Shown piece by piece: positions 33,130-41,471 of a DNA stretch of 64,000 nucleotides. The DNA comes from JBBRHQ01 sp963840235 (GTDB taxonomy: Bacteria; Actinomycetota; Thermoleophilia; Solirubrobacterales; 70-9), in contig CAWIYC010000005.1 in NCBI GenBank assembly GCA_963840235.1, positions 62,001-126,000 of the forward strand. The letters are read 5' to 3'. Both the position numbers and the translations under genes were made by a program. Position 1 is the first letter of the stretch, and each line of letters begins with the position of its first letter. The notes under the pieces are model-generated. The model was not told the DNA's origin and did no database searches. It worked only from the letters and a program-made list of their open reading frames with translations.

Positions 33130-33334
33130 AGCCGCGGGCATCCGGGCCGGTCAGCTGCTTCGGGTAGCCGGATGACCTACCCCTGACACGCAAGAAGAGC
33201 GTGAATCACGCGTAACGGAATTGCTACATCCCCCAATGGGGGGACTTTCGCTCTTGTCCAAATCTGGACAAGACATTTCGCCGCGGAAAAACATGCTCTT
33301 AGCGACCGGGGCCGGGCCAATCCGGGCCTTTGGG
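33130..33334. other. intergenic region with three hairpins between SPT-like and mIHF-like genes
   Basis: A relatively AT-rich gap. GGGTAG...CTACCC (33162-33182) could terminate the SPT-like transcript. CCCCC-AAT-GGGGG lies at 33230-33242. CTTGTCCAAATCTGGACAAG (33253-33272) is a perfect 8-bp inverted repeat and could be an operator, since it lies 62 bp upstream of the -35 box described next. No ORF or RNA gene is recognised. Confidence 0.5.
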
Positions 33335-33364
33335 TTGACCCGCGCGTCAATAAACCAATACGTT
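33335..33364 (+). promoter_or_regulatory. promoter candidate for the mIHF-like gene
   Basis: TTGACC at 33335-33340 and TACGTT at 33359-33364 with an 18-bp spacer that is AT-rich toward its 3' end. This fits a primary-sigma promoter in a GC-rich actinobacterium. It implies an untranslated leader of roughly 125 nt before GTG 33498. GAAGGGAGGAG just before the start is a strong ribosome-binding site, consistent with high expression. Confidence 0.5.
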
Positions 33365-33497
33365 GCCGCGCACCGCACGCCCCCGGGGCAGGGAGGTGAC
33401 GAGAGAGGAACATTGCCCCGGCAGCTCGTTTGGCCTTACGGGGCGCGGTACGAGAGAGATATCCAGTTGATCCGATTCCCTGAAGGGAGGAGTCCCA

Positions 33498-33896
33498 GTG
33501 GACGCAGTTTCGATCGCCCATGCTCCGCAAGCTTCCGTGAGGTCCCCCGCCCGGCAGACGCCGCAGCACATGCAGGCGCTCGCCCACGCCAACCGCGTTC
33601 GCCTCGCGAGGGCGGCCCTGAAGCGCTCGATTGCAGCCGACGAGCGCTCCGCCGCCGAGGTCATCCGCGAAGGGCCTTGGGAGACCGACAGCATGACCCT
33701 GGCCGAGCTGCTCACCGCCCAGCGCCGCTGGGGCCGCACCCGCGCCCGCAAGTTTCTTCTTTCCCTGGCCCTGAACGAGAACAAGCGCGTCGGCACCCTC
33801 ACCCACCGCCAGCGGCTGATGCTGGCGACGGAGTTGGAGGCGAAGACGGGCCCGATCGCGATCACCCCCGAGCCCGAGATCGCGCTGGCAAGCTAG
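33498..33896 (+). CDS. mihF: mIHF-like (actinobacterial integration host factor) DNA-binding protein
   Basis: Basic protein of 132 residues from GTG 33498. The helical N-terminal part ANRVRLARAALKRSIAADER and the H2TH-like core LTAQRRWGRTRARKFLLSLA, then NENKRVGTLTHRQRLMLATE, follow the mycobacterial/streptomycete mIHF pattern (GVGKVRAxxIM...ESRRVRGLGxxQ). mIHF is a nucleoid protein that bends DNA and supports integration and global regulation. It has a strong ribosome-binding site and its own promoter candidate. The sequence is diverged, so the assignment rests on pattern rather than close identity. It is followed by a large nested hairpin. Confidence 0.75.
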   Translation: MDAVSIAHAPQASVRSPARQTPQHMQALAHANRVRLARAALKRSIAADERSAAEVIREGPWETDSMTLAELLTAQRRWGRTRARKFLLSLALNENKRVGTLTHRQRLMLATELEAKTGPIAITPEPEIALAS

Positions 33897-33917
33897 GCGC
33901 CGACGCGCGGGCGTCGC

Positions 33918-33994
33918 CGGCAGGGGTCCTCGCTCAAATCTCGGTAACCGCACCCCCGGCCGGGCGAGATTACAAGCCGCTCGGACCCCTGCCG
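33918..33994 (+). terminator. nested hairpin downstream of the mIHF-like gene
   Basis: A perfect 12-bp outer stem (CGGCAGGGGTCC at 33918-33929 with GGACCCCTGCCG at 33983-33994) encloses a second 7-bp stem (AATCTCG at 33937-33943 with CGAGATT at 33965-33971) around a CCCCCGGCCGGG loop. It lies 22 nt after the mIHF-like stop and before the convergent gene at 34041-34535. It may be a terminator or a structured 3' RNA; no T-tract follows. Confidence 0.5.
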
Positions 33995-34040
33995 ACACCG
34001 CCCACGGTTGCGCCCGAAGAACCGCCAGGGCCAGCCGCGG

Positions 34041-34535
34041 TCAGCCGCGGAGGCGGCCGACCTTGAAGGAGAGGCCGCCCGAGGCCTTCTGAAAGGCCCG
34101 GCGCAGGGCGAAAAAGCAGGCCGCGTAGACGGCGGCCCCGATCCCGAGACAGACGGCCAGGATCAGGTGGGCGGCGTAGTAGAGCGTGCCGACGGTGAGG
34201 ACGAAGGCCGTGCCAGCGATCAGCGTCGTGTGCGAGCGGTAGCCGGCGAAGTGCTCGCGGGCGGAGAGCTCGAGCCCGGCGAGGCAGCCGAGGACGACGC
34301 CGAAGGCGATCGCCACCGGGTTGGTGGTGAAGAGACCGACCCCGAGCATGACCAGGGCGACCAGGACGGTCAGCTCCTGCAGCGGAAACGAGCCCCACGG
34401 CGCCGGCGGGCGCTGGTCGCGCTGGGAGTCGGCGGACGGTCTCTCCGCAGCGGCAGAGGCACCCCTCTCCGGCAGCTTCGGCTGCCGGTGGGAGCCGGGC
34501 GGGCGCCGGCGCCGCTTCTTTCGTGCCTTGGCCAC
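34041..34535 (-). CDS. hypothetical membrane protein
   Basis: Protein of 164 residues with a very basic start (MAKARKKRRRRPPGSHRQPK). It carries at least four hydrophobic segments: ELTVLVALVMLGVGLF, NPVAIAFGVVLGCLAGLEL, TTLIAGTAFVLTVGTLYYAA and ILAVCLGIGAAVYAACFFAL. The short C-terminal tail is cytoplasmic. Convergent with the mIHF-like gene, and 43 bp downstream of the gene at 34579 on the same strand. No family recognised. Confidence 0.65.
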   Translation of the reverse strand: MAKARKKRRRRPPGSHRQPKLPERGASAAAERPSADSQRDQRPPAPWGSFPLQELTVLVALVMLGVGLFTTNPVAIAFGVVLGCLAGLELSAREHFAGYRSHTTLIAGTAFVLTVGTLYYAAHLILAVCLGIGAAVYAACFFALRRAFQKASGGLSFKVGRLRG

Positions 34536-34578
34536 TAACGCGGATATTGGTGCGGGACGCCGGTGCCCGGCGCCCCCT

Positions 34579-35106
34579 TCATAAGGGGCAACCGGAGGAG
34601 AGCCTGACCCTCCACCAGCCCATCAGCATCCCCAGCAGGCCGAAGCGCGGTCGCGAGTGCCAGTGGCGGCAGCCCTTCTCGCCAATGTCCTCGTTGGAGA
34701 TCCGGACCCACTTCATCTTCCCGGGCTCGGCGATCATCCGCTCCAGCAGCTCGCGGTTGTCGGACTCCGCCCCGGCACAGCGCTCTAGGGCCTGCCGTGC
34801 CTCGGCGACCCTGGTCGCAAGTGCGTCGCGCACCTGCTCGAGATCGCCCACGCCGAGGATCCTCGGACCACCGGCCGGGCTCACGTCCCACTCGATCCCC
34901 TTGCGGGGGAAGGCCGAGGCGAAGAGCCCTGAGAGCTCGAGCTCGAGCTTGGCTATCTGGCGGCGCAACTCGACCCGGGCGAGCCGCTCGTCGGCGAGCA
35001 GCATTGACTCCAGGCTCGCCGCCGATCCAGGCGGGTCCCCCCCCTTGGCGGCTGAGGGAGACGGGGTACCCCCAACGGCGCTACTTCGCTTCAGAAGCTC
35101 CGGCAT
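34579..35106 (-). CDS. conserved hypothetical protein with coiled-coil centre
   Basis: Protein of 175 residues. A Pro/Ser-rich N-terminus is followed by a long amphipathic helix (ASLESMLLADERLARVELRR), a folded segment with RKGIEWDVSPAGGPRILGVG, and a second helix DALATRVAEARQALERCAGA. The C-terminus MKWVRISNEDIGEKGCRHWH, then SRPRFGLLGMLMGWWRV, looks like a conserved domain (possible metal-binding Cys/His). No signal peptide. Unknown family. Confidence 0.65.
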   Translation of the reverse strand: MPELLKRSSAVGGTPSPSAAKGGDPPGSAASLESMLLADERLARVELRRQIAKLELELSGLFASAFPRKGIEWDVSPAGGPRILGVGDLEQVRDALATRVAEARQALERCAGAESDNRELLERMIAEPGKMKWVRISNEDIGEKGCRHWHSRPRFGLLGMLMGWWRVRLSSGCPL

Positions 35107-35176
35107 CCGATCCCTTCGGCGGACGATTCGTTCCCGGCCATTCTAAACCCGGTCCCGGCCCGCGATCAAACCGGGC

Positions 35177-35812
35177 TCACTCGCGCCCGGCGGCCATCAC
35201 CGTCGCCGCCAGCCACAGCGCCTCCTCGACGGCGATCTGGGGGACTCCGTTGACCTGGATCGCGGCAAGGATGATCAGGTCGCTCTCGGGGTGGACGCCG
35301 CGGCCCTCGGCGGTGGCCCCGAACAGCATCCCCAACGGCCGGGCCCGGTCGCAGATCACCAGCGTTCCCTGGGGCAAGGGCCCCGGTCGGCCCTCCAGCT
35401 CCTCGCCGGGGGCCGAGTCGCGGATCCCCAGCTCCCCCTCGACTTTGGCGGCATCGAAGGCGCGCAGGGCGACGCCGGTCTCGATGATCGCGATCGTCAG
35501 CGCGTCGTCGAGCTGGTTGCGGCTCTTGAAGGCGCCGCTCTTCATCCGCTCGAGCGCGAGCGCCTCCACAGGGGTGCGGGTGCGATCGGGGTCGAGCCCG
35601 ATCTGGCGGAAGAAGACCCGGTAGGCCCACGGGATCGGCCGCTCGCGCATGTGCACGGCATGGCCACCCATGAAGCGGTCCGAGAGGGTCCTCAGCCGCC
35701 CGCGCACCGACTCGGGGCTGCGGCCGGAGGGACCGTCCACCCGGATCGAGGCGAGGCCCAGGCCTGGAAACTCGGCGACGACGTCCGGCGCGACCCAACC
35801 CTGCTCAGTCAT
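35177..35812 (-). CDS. B3/B4 tRNA-binding-domain protein
   Basis: Protein of 211 residues from ATG 35812. It has the B3/B4 (PheRS beta-like) fold pattern: WAYRVFFRQIGLDPDRTRTP, then PVEALALERMKSGAFKSRN, and the closing DLIILAAIQVNGVPQIAVEE. Free-standing B3/B4 proteins are suspected editing factors for mischarged tRNA or amino-acid-binding proteins. It overlaps the upstream thioredoxin-fold gene by 8 nt, so the two are coupled. The substrate is unknown. Confidence 0.8.
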   Translation of the reverse strand: MTEQGWVAPDVVAEFPGLGLASIRVDGPSGRSPESVRGRLRTLSDRFMGGHAVHMRERPIPWAYRVFFRQIGLDPDRTRTPVEALALERMKSGAFKSRNQLDDALTIAIIETGVALRAFDAAKVEGELGIRDSAPGEELEGRPGPLPQGTLVICDRARPLGMLFGATAEGRGVHPESDLIILAAIQVNGVPQIAVEEALWLAATVMAAGRE

Positions 35813-36551
35813 CGGCCGCGGCCTTGCGCCGCGAGGCCCGCAGCAGCCCCCTGACCCCGGCCTCCAGCTCGCGGGGGCCGAGCTCGCCGATGCCGGCACT
35901 CTCCAGGATCCCCCCGGGGTAGGCGTAGACGAAGGTCGGGCAGCCGCCGACCCGGTAGAGGTTGGAGACGGCGCCGTCGTGGTCGTAGCCGACCGGCATC
36001 TTCCATCCCCGCTCCCGGACCAGATCTCGGACCGTGTCGCGATCGTCGCGGACGTCGATCGAGAGGAAGTTCACCCGCCCACGGTAGCGCTCGTAGACGG
36101 CGCTGAGAACGTCCTGCTGACCCTCGCAGTCGCCGCCCCGGGTGAACCAGAACGAGATCACCAGCGGCCGCCCGAAGTAGTCGCAGACCCGGATCACGTC
36201 GGCGCCGGGGACGTCGCAGGCCGGGGTGCGGCGGGCGTCAGGTGGGCACGGATTCTCGGAGGTGGCGCAATCGTCCTGGGCGATGTTGGCGTCGCCCTCG
36301 AGCGGGCTGGCCGCGACCGGGACGGCGAACTCGGGCAGGGGAAGGTTGGACCTCTCGGCGTCGAGGCCGAGCGTGCCGGTGTTGCGGGTGGTCAGCAGGT
36401 TGACGAAGGCGACGACGACGAGGACGAGAAAGGCGAGGCCGACGAAGAGCGAGTAACGGGCGCCTGGCTTCGGCGCCGGCCCCAGGGTGCGGCGCCCCGC
36501 GACCCCGGTGGACGGGCGCTCCCCGCGTTCGCCTCGGCCCCCGTCCGTCAT
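35805..36551 (-). CDS. membrane-anchored thioredoxin-fold (TlpA/redoxin-like) protein
   Basis: Protein of 248 residues with a Pro/Arg-rich cytoplasmic start, one membrane helix (about 33-53) and an exported thioredoxin-like domain. Fold landmarks are GRPLVISFWFTRGGDCEGQQ, VNFLSIDVRDDRDTVRDLV and the cis-Pro loop VGGCPTFVYAYPGG. The usual CxxC is replaced by G-G-D-C-E-G, leaving one Cys at the active-site position, with extra Cys near residues 95-125 that may pair with it. A redox or chaperone role outside the cell is likely, but the mechanism is uncertain. Coupled to the B3/B4 gene. Confidence 0.8.
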   Translation of the reverse strand: MTDGGRGERGERPSTGVAGRRTLGPAPKPGARYSLFVGLAFLVLVVVAFVNLLTTRNTGTLGLDAERSNLPLPEFAVPVAASPLEGDANIAQDDCATSENPCPPDARRTPACDVPGADVIRVCDYFGRPLVISFWFTRGGDCEGQQDVLSAVYERYRGRVNFLSIDVRDDRDTVRDLVRERGWKMPVGYDHDGAVSNLYRVGGCPTFVYAYPGGILESAGIGELGPRELEAGVRGLLRASRRKAAADD

Positions 36552-36555
36552 CGGC

Positions 36556-39219
36556 TCAGCGCCGGGCCGGGCCGGGACGCAGGGCCGCCAGGCGCCGTGG
36601 CAGCGGCACGCCGCGGACCTCGAACCCGGACTCGGCCCAGACCAGCGCCGCCGGCAGCACCAGCATCACACCGAGCAGCGCCACGGCGAGGTCGATAACG
36701 GTGACGAAGCCGAAGTCGCGCAGCATGCGGATGTCGCTGGCGATCAGGGCGGCGAAGCCGGCGATCGCGGTTGCCCCCGAGGCGAGCACCGCCGCCCCGG
36801 TCCGCTCGTAGGCGCGGCGCAGGGCCTCCCCGACGGAGTTGCCGGCGCGCTCCTCGTGGTAGCGGGCGGCGAGGATGACGCTGAACTCGGTCCCGATCGC
36901 GATCACCAGGGCGCCCAGCGCCGCCGACATCGGGTTCAGCGGGATCCCGGTCGCCGCCAGGATCAACGAGGACCAACCGGTCGCGAGGACGATCGGCACC
37001 AGCGGGACCAACGCCCGCGACAGCGAACGGTAGACCGCGAGCAGGGCGAGGGCGACAGCGACCACCCCTGCCAGGGTCAGCCAGTAGCGGCTCTGGGAAA
37101 GGTCCGTAGCGGACTCGGCGACCAGCACCGGCAATCCCGCCAGGCGTACGGTCGTTCCCTCGGGCGGGCCGTTGCCCGCACCGGGGGGATCGACCTCGGC
37201 CCGCACCCGGTCGATCAGGGCCTGCTGGTCGTCGAGCGACTGGGCCCTGATGCCGAAGGCGATGTTGGCGAGGTCACCGGCCTTCGGGTCGCGCGAGAGC
37301 ACGCCCCGCAGGTCGTACGCCGGCAGCTGCTCGATCAGACCCGTGATCTGAGCCCTCGTAACCGCCTTGCCCGGCGGCCCGAGGAAGTCCGAGAGGGCTG
37401 GGCCGGGGCAGATCTGCGCCGTGCGACAGCTCGGGAAGCGCCCCCCGAAGCCGTTTGACTCGAGCACCCGCTGTTTGAACTGGCCCATCCAACGCACCAG
37501 CGCCGGGTTGGCGATGTCGTCGGTCTGGATGCTGACGTCGAGCTCTCCCGAGACGCCGGTGGTGTCCTGGAGGTCGCTGAGGTTGCGGACCTCGGCAAGG
37601 TCCTGGGGCACCAACTCGCGGACGTCGGAGATCGTCTCGGTTCGCGTCCCCGCGACCCACCCGCACAAGGCCAGCGCCAGCCCCAGCAGAAGCACCCGCC
37701 CGGGAGAGGCGATCGCCACCGCCACGGCCGAGCGGCCGAAACGCCGCAAAGCCCGTCCCCCCCGCCCCGGGGAGCCCGACTGCGCCGCCCCGGCGCCCGC
37801 CCCGGGCCCCCCCGGCTCGCGGCGGATGCCGAGCGCGGCGAACCCCGCCGTCAGCGCCAGCGCGAAGGCGACCGCGATCCCCACCACCAGCATCAGCCCG
37901 AACCCCCGCACCATCGGGCTCGGCGAGAGCTGCAGCACGGCGAAGCCGGCGGCGGTAGCGAGACAGGCGGTTCCGATCACGGGCCCGCCCCGGGCGGCTG
38001 CGATGCGGGCGGCATCCGCGCCCCCGGCCCCGCCGGCGACGGCCTCGTCGTAGCGCGCCTGGAGCTGGATCGCATAGTCCACGGCGAGCCCGATCAGGAC
38101 CGGGAGAACCGCGATCGACGCCATCGTCAGCGAGCCGCCGACGGCGCCGAGCAGGGCGAAGGTGATCGCGACGGCGGCCAGCGCAAGCGCCAGCGGCAGC
38201 AGTCGCAGGCGGGAGCGGAAGACCAGCAGCAGGGTTAGGGCCATGACGACGAGGGCGGCGCCGAAGAGGACGAGGAGAGCGTCCTCGAGGATCCCGGCGA
38301 GGCCGTCGATGACGACCGGCGCCCCGGAGACGACGTAGCTGCCGCCGTCGAGGGCGAAGCAGGGCGCCGGCTGCTTGCCGTCGGCGCAGACCTTGCGCGG
38401 GGTGGTGTCGTGAACCGCTTCGCTGATCAGCGCCAGCGCCCGGTGGCGCTCGGAGTCGCTGAGGTCCGGGCGGAGCCGGATGACGATCTGCGCCGCATTG
38501 CGGTTGGGGAAGAGGTAGGCGAGCTTCGCCTTCGGGGTGCCGCCGGTCTGGCGCAGGTCGAAGACCACCTGGGAGACGAAGTTGCGGTCGGTGAGCCGGG
38601 GCAGGCTTGTGATCCCGTAGGTGGCGGCCGTCTGCAACAGCTGGCGCTGGAAGCCCTGCATCACCTGGCTTGCGGCACGGCCGCCGAAGGCCTGGGCCTG
38701 CGCGGTCGGGTAGCCCTGCGACTTCGCCTGCCGGGCGACCGCCAGCGCCACCCGGCGCGCCCGCGCCCTTGCGGCCGCAAAGCGCTTTCCCAACTGCTGG
38801 TCGATGCCGATCACGGCCTGGTTGAGGAAGGTGGCCGGGCCGGAGAGGAACTCGACCGGGTGCAGCCTGGCGATCTCGGCGCAGGGGCCGGGGACCGGCT
38901 TTGCCGTCTCGGGCGGGTTGCCGGCGAGACAACCCTCGAGGCGCAGCAGCTGCCCGAGGTTCCTGGTCAGGAGCAGCGTCCGCAGATCCCCCTTGGCGAG
39001 GACGACGACGGGGTCCTCGCCGAAACGCTTGCGGACCAGCTCGGAGTCCTGGAAAGAGGTCGAGCCGCGGTCGACCAGGGTGTCGCTGCCGGCGTCGGTC
39101 GGCAGCCGGGTCGCCGTCAGCGCCGCTGCCAGCCCGACCAGGGCGGCGATCACCAGCACGATCCGCGCGTGGCGAACGGCCCATGCCGCCACCGCCCCGA
39201 ACCTCTCTCCTGCTCTCAC
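36556..39219 (-). CDS. MMPL/RND-superfamily transporter
   Basis: Membrane transporter of 887 residues from GTG 39219 with two repeats, each one helix, a large exported domain and about five further helices. Family motifs are the N-terminal VIAALVGLAAALTATRLP, PVLIGLAVDYAIQLQARYDE in the first half and ALVIAIGTEFSVILAARYHE in the second; the acidic residue in each is on the expected proton path. The layout fits the MMPL/HpnN-type branch, which moves lipids or hydrophobic molecules outward. It lies 4 bp downstream of nothing on its strand: the next upstream gene on this strand is the Mkl-type ATPase, after a 400-bp repeat-bearing gap. A lipid role is inference. Confidence 0.88.
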   Translation of the reverse strand: MRAGERFGAVAAWAVRHARIVLVIAALVGLAAALTATRLPTDAGSDTLVDRGSTSFQDSELVRKRFGEDPVVVLAKGDLRTLLLTRNLGQLLRLEGCLAGNPPETAKPVPGPCAEIARLHPVEFLSGPATFLNQAVIGIDQQLGKRFAAARARARRVALAVARQAKSQGYPTAQAQAFGGRAASQVMQGFQRQLLQTAATYGITSLPRLTDRNFVSQVVFDLRQTGGTPKAKLAYLFPNRNAAQIVIRLRPDLSDSERHRALALISEAVHDTTPRKVCADGKQPAPCFALDGGSYVVSGAPVVIDGLAGILEDALLVLFGAALVVMALTLLLVFRSRLRLLPLALALAAVAITFALLGAVGGSLTMASIAVLPVLIGLAVDYAIQLQARYDEAVAGGAGGADAARIAAARGGPVIGTACLATAAGFAVLQLSPSPMVRGFGLMLVVGIAVAFALALTAGFAALGIRREPGGPGAGAGAAQSGSPGRGGRALRRFGRSAVAVAIASPGRVLLLGLALALCGWVAGTRTETISDVRELVPQDLAEVRNLSDLQDTTGVSGELDVSIQTDDIANPALVRWMGQFKQRVLESNGFGGRFPSCRTAQICPGPALSDFLGPPGKAVTRAQITGLIEQLPAYDLRGVLSRDPKAGDLANIAFGIRAQSLDDQQALIDRVRAEVDPPGAGNGPPEGTTVRLAGLPVLVAESATDLSQSRYWLTLAGVVAVALALLAVYRSLSRALVPLVPIVLATGWSSLILAATGIPLNPMSAALGALVIAIGTEFSVILAARYHEERAGNSVGEALRRAYERTGAAVLASGATAIAGFAALIASDIRMLRDFGFVTVIDLAVALLGVMLVLPAALVWAESGFEVRGVPLPRRLAALRPGPARR

Positions 39220-39286
39220 CGGCGGAACACTACGGAGCCATGGTTAATTCGATGCGAACGCGGGTGCTTCGGTCGGATTGGCGCCG

Positions 39287-39360
39287 GGGTCCTGTCACGG
39301 AATTGGGCCCACCACCCCTCGGCTTACGCCGAGTGGCGGTCCCCCCATTCCGCGCCACCC
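39287..39360 (+). repeat. inverted repeat element, left copy
   Basis: A 74-bp unit beginning GGGTCCTGTCACGGAAT and ending CCCCCCATTCCGCGCCACCC. The centre is a small hairpin, CTCGGC-TTAC-GCCGAG. A second copy lies inverted at 39513-39593. The two copies share their outer 33 and inner 26 bases almost perfectly and differ in the middle. Confidence 0.65.
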
Positions 39361-39512
39361 CGGCGAGAATCCATCCGGAGCCTCCCGATCCGCACCGCAT
39401 TCACCCTGCCCCAGAGAAATCCGGCGCTGACCCCTACGTCGAGCAGCTGCCGCGACGCGGGGCCCGGCCGACTGCGCCGGCGATTGACCGTCTGCAGGCC
39501 GCTCCCTCGGGC
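39361..39512. other. spacer between inverted repeat copies
   Basis: About 150 bp of non-coding-looking sequence between the two inverted copies. With them it fills the 398-bp gap between the MMPL gene (start 39219) and the Mkl-type ATPase (stop 39617). No ORF with protein-like composition, RNA gene or transposase is visible. Confidence 0.5.
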
Positions 39513-39593
39513 GGGTGGCGTGGAATGGGGGGTGCCACCCCGAGCACCCTCCGGGGGCGCAGGGGTGGAGGGCCCCATTCCGCGACAGGACCC
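39513..39593 (-). repeat. inverted repeat element, right copy
   Basis: The reverse complement begins GGGTCCTGTCGCGGAATG and ends CCCCCCATTCCACGCCACCC, with a different GC-rich middle (81 bp in all). It ends 24 bp downstream of the Mkl-type ATPase stop. Together with the left copy it would let a transcript of this gap fold into a very long hairpin. Confidence 0.65.
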
Positions 39594-39616
39594 GCCCGCC
39601 GGGGCGGCCAGGACAC

Positions 39617-40672
39617 TCAGTCCATCGCCAGCGGGCCCTGCACGTCTGCGTTGAGGAACTGCGAGACGAACTCGTTCGTGGAATTGAACAGCTCCTCCTT
39701 GGGCCCCGACTCGACGATCTTGCCCTTCCACAGCACGGCGATGAAGTCGGCGATTCGCCGGGCGGTGCCGAGGTCGTGGCTGATCACCAGATAGCAGCCG
39801 CCGCCCTCCTCGTGGACCTCGCGGATCAACTCGCACAGGAGCGCCGTGCGGACCGGGTCGAGGCCGGAGTCGGGCTCGTCGAACATGACGATCGCCGGGT
39901 CGAGGACGAGGGCGCGGGCGAAGCCGGCCCGCTTGCGCATCCCGCCGGAGAGCTCGTTCGGCATCTTGAAGTGGGCCTCGCCGAGGCCGACTTCGCGCAG
40001 GCGGCGGGTGCAGATCTCCGAGATCTCCTCCTCGCCCTTGTCGGTGTGTTGGCGCAGGGGGAAGGCCACGTTGTCGAAGATGTTCATCGAGCCGAACAGC
40101 GCCCCGTCCTGGAACAGCAGGCCGAACTTCTTGCGGGTCTCGAAGAGCTCGTCGTCGGTCATGTTGGGAATCGACTCGCCGTGTACGAGGACGTCGCCGG
40201 AGTCGGGGTAGAGCAGGCCGACGATGTGCTTGATCAGGACGCTCTTGCCGGTGCCCGAGGGGCCGAGGACCATCGAGATCTGGTCGTCGGGGAGGCCCAG
40301 GTTGAGGCCGTTGAGAATGCGGGTGCGGCCGAACTGCTTGACCAGGTCGATGATCTCGATCGCGTCGGTGCCGCCGTGGTCGCGCTTCGTGCCGGTGTGC
40401 CAGCGGTAGGGGTCCATGTCGTTCGGATCGACGCCGGGGATGACGAAGTCCTTGCCGAGCATGGCGCCGTCCTCGGAGACGAAGCCGCCGGGTGCGTCGC
40501 CGCCCTCGGCTCCGGGCGCGATCGGCGGGGTTGCGGCCGCGTCGGCGCGCTTCTCGGCCTCCTCGAAGGCGTACGTGCCGCCGGGCGCGGCCTCTCCCTC
40601 GGTTGCGCCGGCCTCCGAGTTGATCGCCTGCTCGGCGCTGCTGTCGCTGGGGGTCTCCGGGTTCTCCTGCAA
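39617..40672 (-). CDS. Mkl/MlaF-type ABC ATPase (Mce-associated)
   Basis: ATPase of 351 residues from TTG 40672, with AGGAGG 7 nt upstream inside the end of the preceding permease gene. The first 100 residues are a low-complexity acidic/Ala/Gly extension containing MDPYRWHTGTKRDHGG. The domain then follows: Walker A VLGPSGTGKSVLIKHIVGLL, Q-loop LLFQDGALFGSMNIFDN, signature NELSGGMRKRAGFARAL, Walker B AIVMFDEPDSGLDPVRTA. The DGALF and EPDSGLDP forms are typical of MlaF/Mkl ATPases that drive Mce/Mla phospholipid or sterol import. Third gene after two YrbE permeases. Confidence 0.92.
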   Translation of the reverse strand: MQENPETPSDSSAEQAINSEAGATEGEAAPGGTYAFEEAEKRADAAATPPIAPGAEGGDAPGGFVSEDGAMLGKDFVIPGVDPNDMDPYRWHTGTKRDHGGTDAIEIIDLVKQFGRTRILNGLNLGLPDDQISMVLGPSGTGKSVLIKHIVGLLYPDSGDVLVHGESIPNMTDDELFETRKKFGLLFQDGALFGSMNIFDNVAFPLRQHTDKGEEEISEICTRRLREVGLGEAHFKMPNELSGGMRKRAGFARALVLDPAIVMFDEPDSGLDPVRTALLCELIREVHEEGGGCYLVISHDLGTARRIADFIAVLWKGKIVESGPKEELFNSTNEFVSQFLNADVQGPLAMD

Positions 40673-40673
40673 G

Positions 40674-41471
40674 TCAGCCTCCTATTGGCGCTCTCGGGTT
40701 GGCCCCCCAGAAGACAAGGGTCCCAAGCATCCCGATGATGTGGACTAAGACGATATTGAGGACCATCGATTTCGCCGTCGCCGTGCCCACTCCCACCGGT
40801 CCTCCGCTGGCCGTGTAGCCGTAGTAGCAGCCGACCAGCACGATCACGGTAGCCATCGTCATTGCCTTGATCACCGAGAAGAGGAGGTCTGGTGGGTTCT
40901 GGAACATCCAGAAGATGAGGAAGTAGCCGCCGGATGAGACGTCCCCGATCTGCTTGACGACGGCCAGCCAGCTGGCGAAGAAGCCGACGCCGACTGCGGC
41001 GACGTACATGAACGGCAGCACCATCCAGGCGGCGAGCAGGCGGGTTGCGGCGAGGAAGGTGACCGGCGGGACGCCCATCACCTCGAGGGCGTCTATCTCG
41101 TCGGAGATCCGCATCGCGCCGAGCTCGGCGACGATTCCGGTCCCGACCTTGGCGGCCATCATGTAGCCGAAGGCATAGGGGAAGACCTCGCGCAGATCGC
41201 ACCAGGCGGCGAAGACCCCGGCGTAGGCGGGCGAGCCGACCGAGCGGTTGAAGTAGGCGCCCTCGATCCCGCACTGGAGGCCGAAGATGAAGACGAGGCC
41301 CCAGATCACCATGGTCGAGCCGAGGATCAGGACCCCGGCCTGGCGCAGCGTCTCGCCGAAGAACTTGAAGACGCGCCCGGAGAAAACCTGGCCGGCGACC
41401 ATGACGCAGAAGCGCGAGATCTCGCCGATCGAGTCGAGCCAACCGCGCGGGACCGCCATCCAGCCGGGCAT
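40674..41471 (-). CDS. YrbE/MlaE-type permease B
   Basis: Integral membrane permease of 265 residues with about five helices. The MlaE signature is present as MMAAKVGTGIVAELGAMRIS, then DEIDALEVMGVPP. It partners the YrbE paralogue immediately upstream (0-bp gap) and the Mkl-type ATPase downstream. In Mycobacterium these form heteromeric Mce importers. No Mce substrate-binding genes are in this window, so they must lie elsewhere or be absent. Confidence 0.92.
   Translation of the reverse strand: MPGWMAVPRGWLDSIGEISRFCVMVAGQVFSGRVFKFFGETLRQAGVLILGSTMVIWGLVFIFGLQCGIEGAYFNRSVGSPAYAGVFAAWCDLREVFPYAFGYMMAAKVGTGIVAELGAMRISDEIDALEVMGVPPVTFLAATRLLAAWMVLPFMYVAAVGVGFFASWLAVVKQIGDVSSGGYFLIFWMFQNPPDLLFSVIKAMTMATVIVLVGCYYGYTASGGPVGVGTATAKSMVLNIVLVHIIGMLGTLVFWGANPRAPIGG

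Noticed and set aside
33335..33498. A riboswitch in the mIHF-like leader
   Set aside because: No known aptamer motif is readable there; only a promoter and a ribosome-binding site can be supported.
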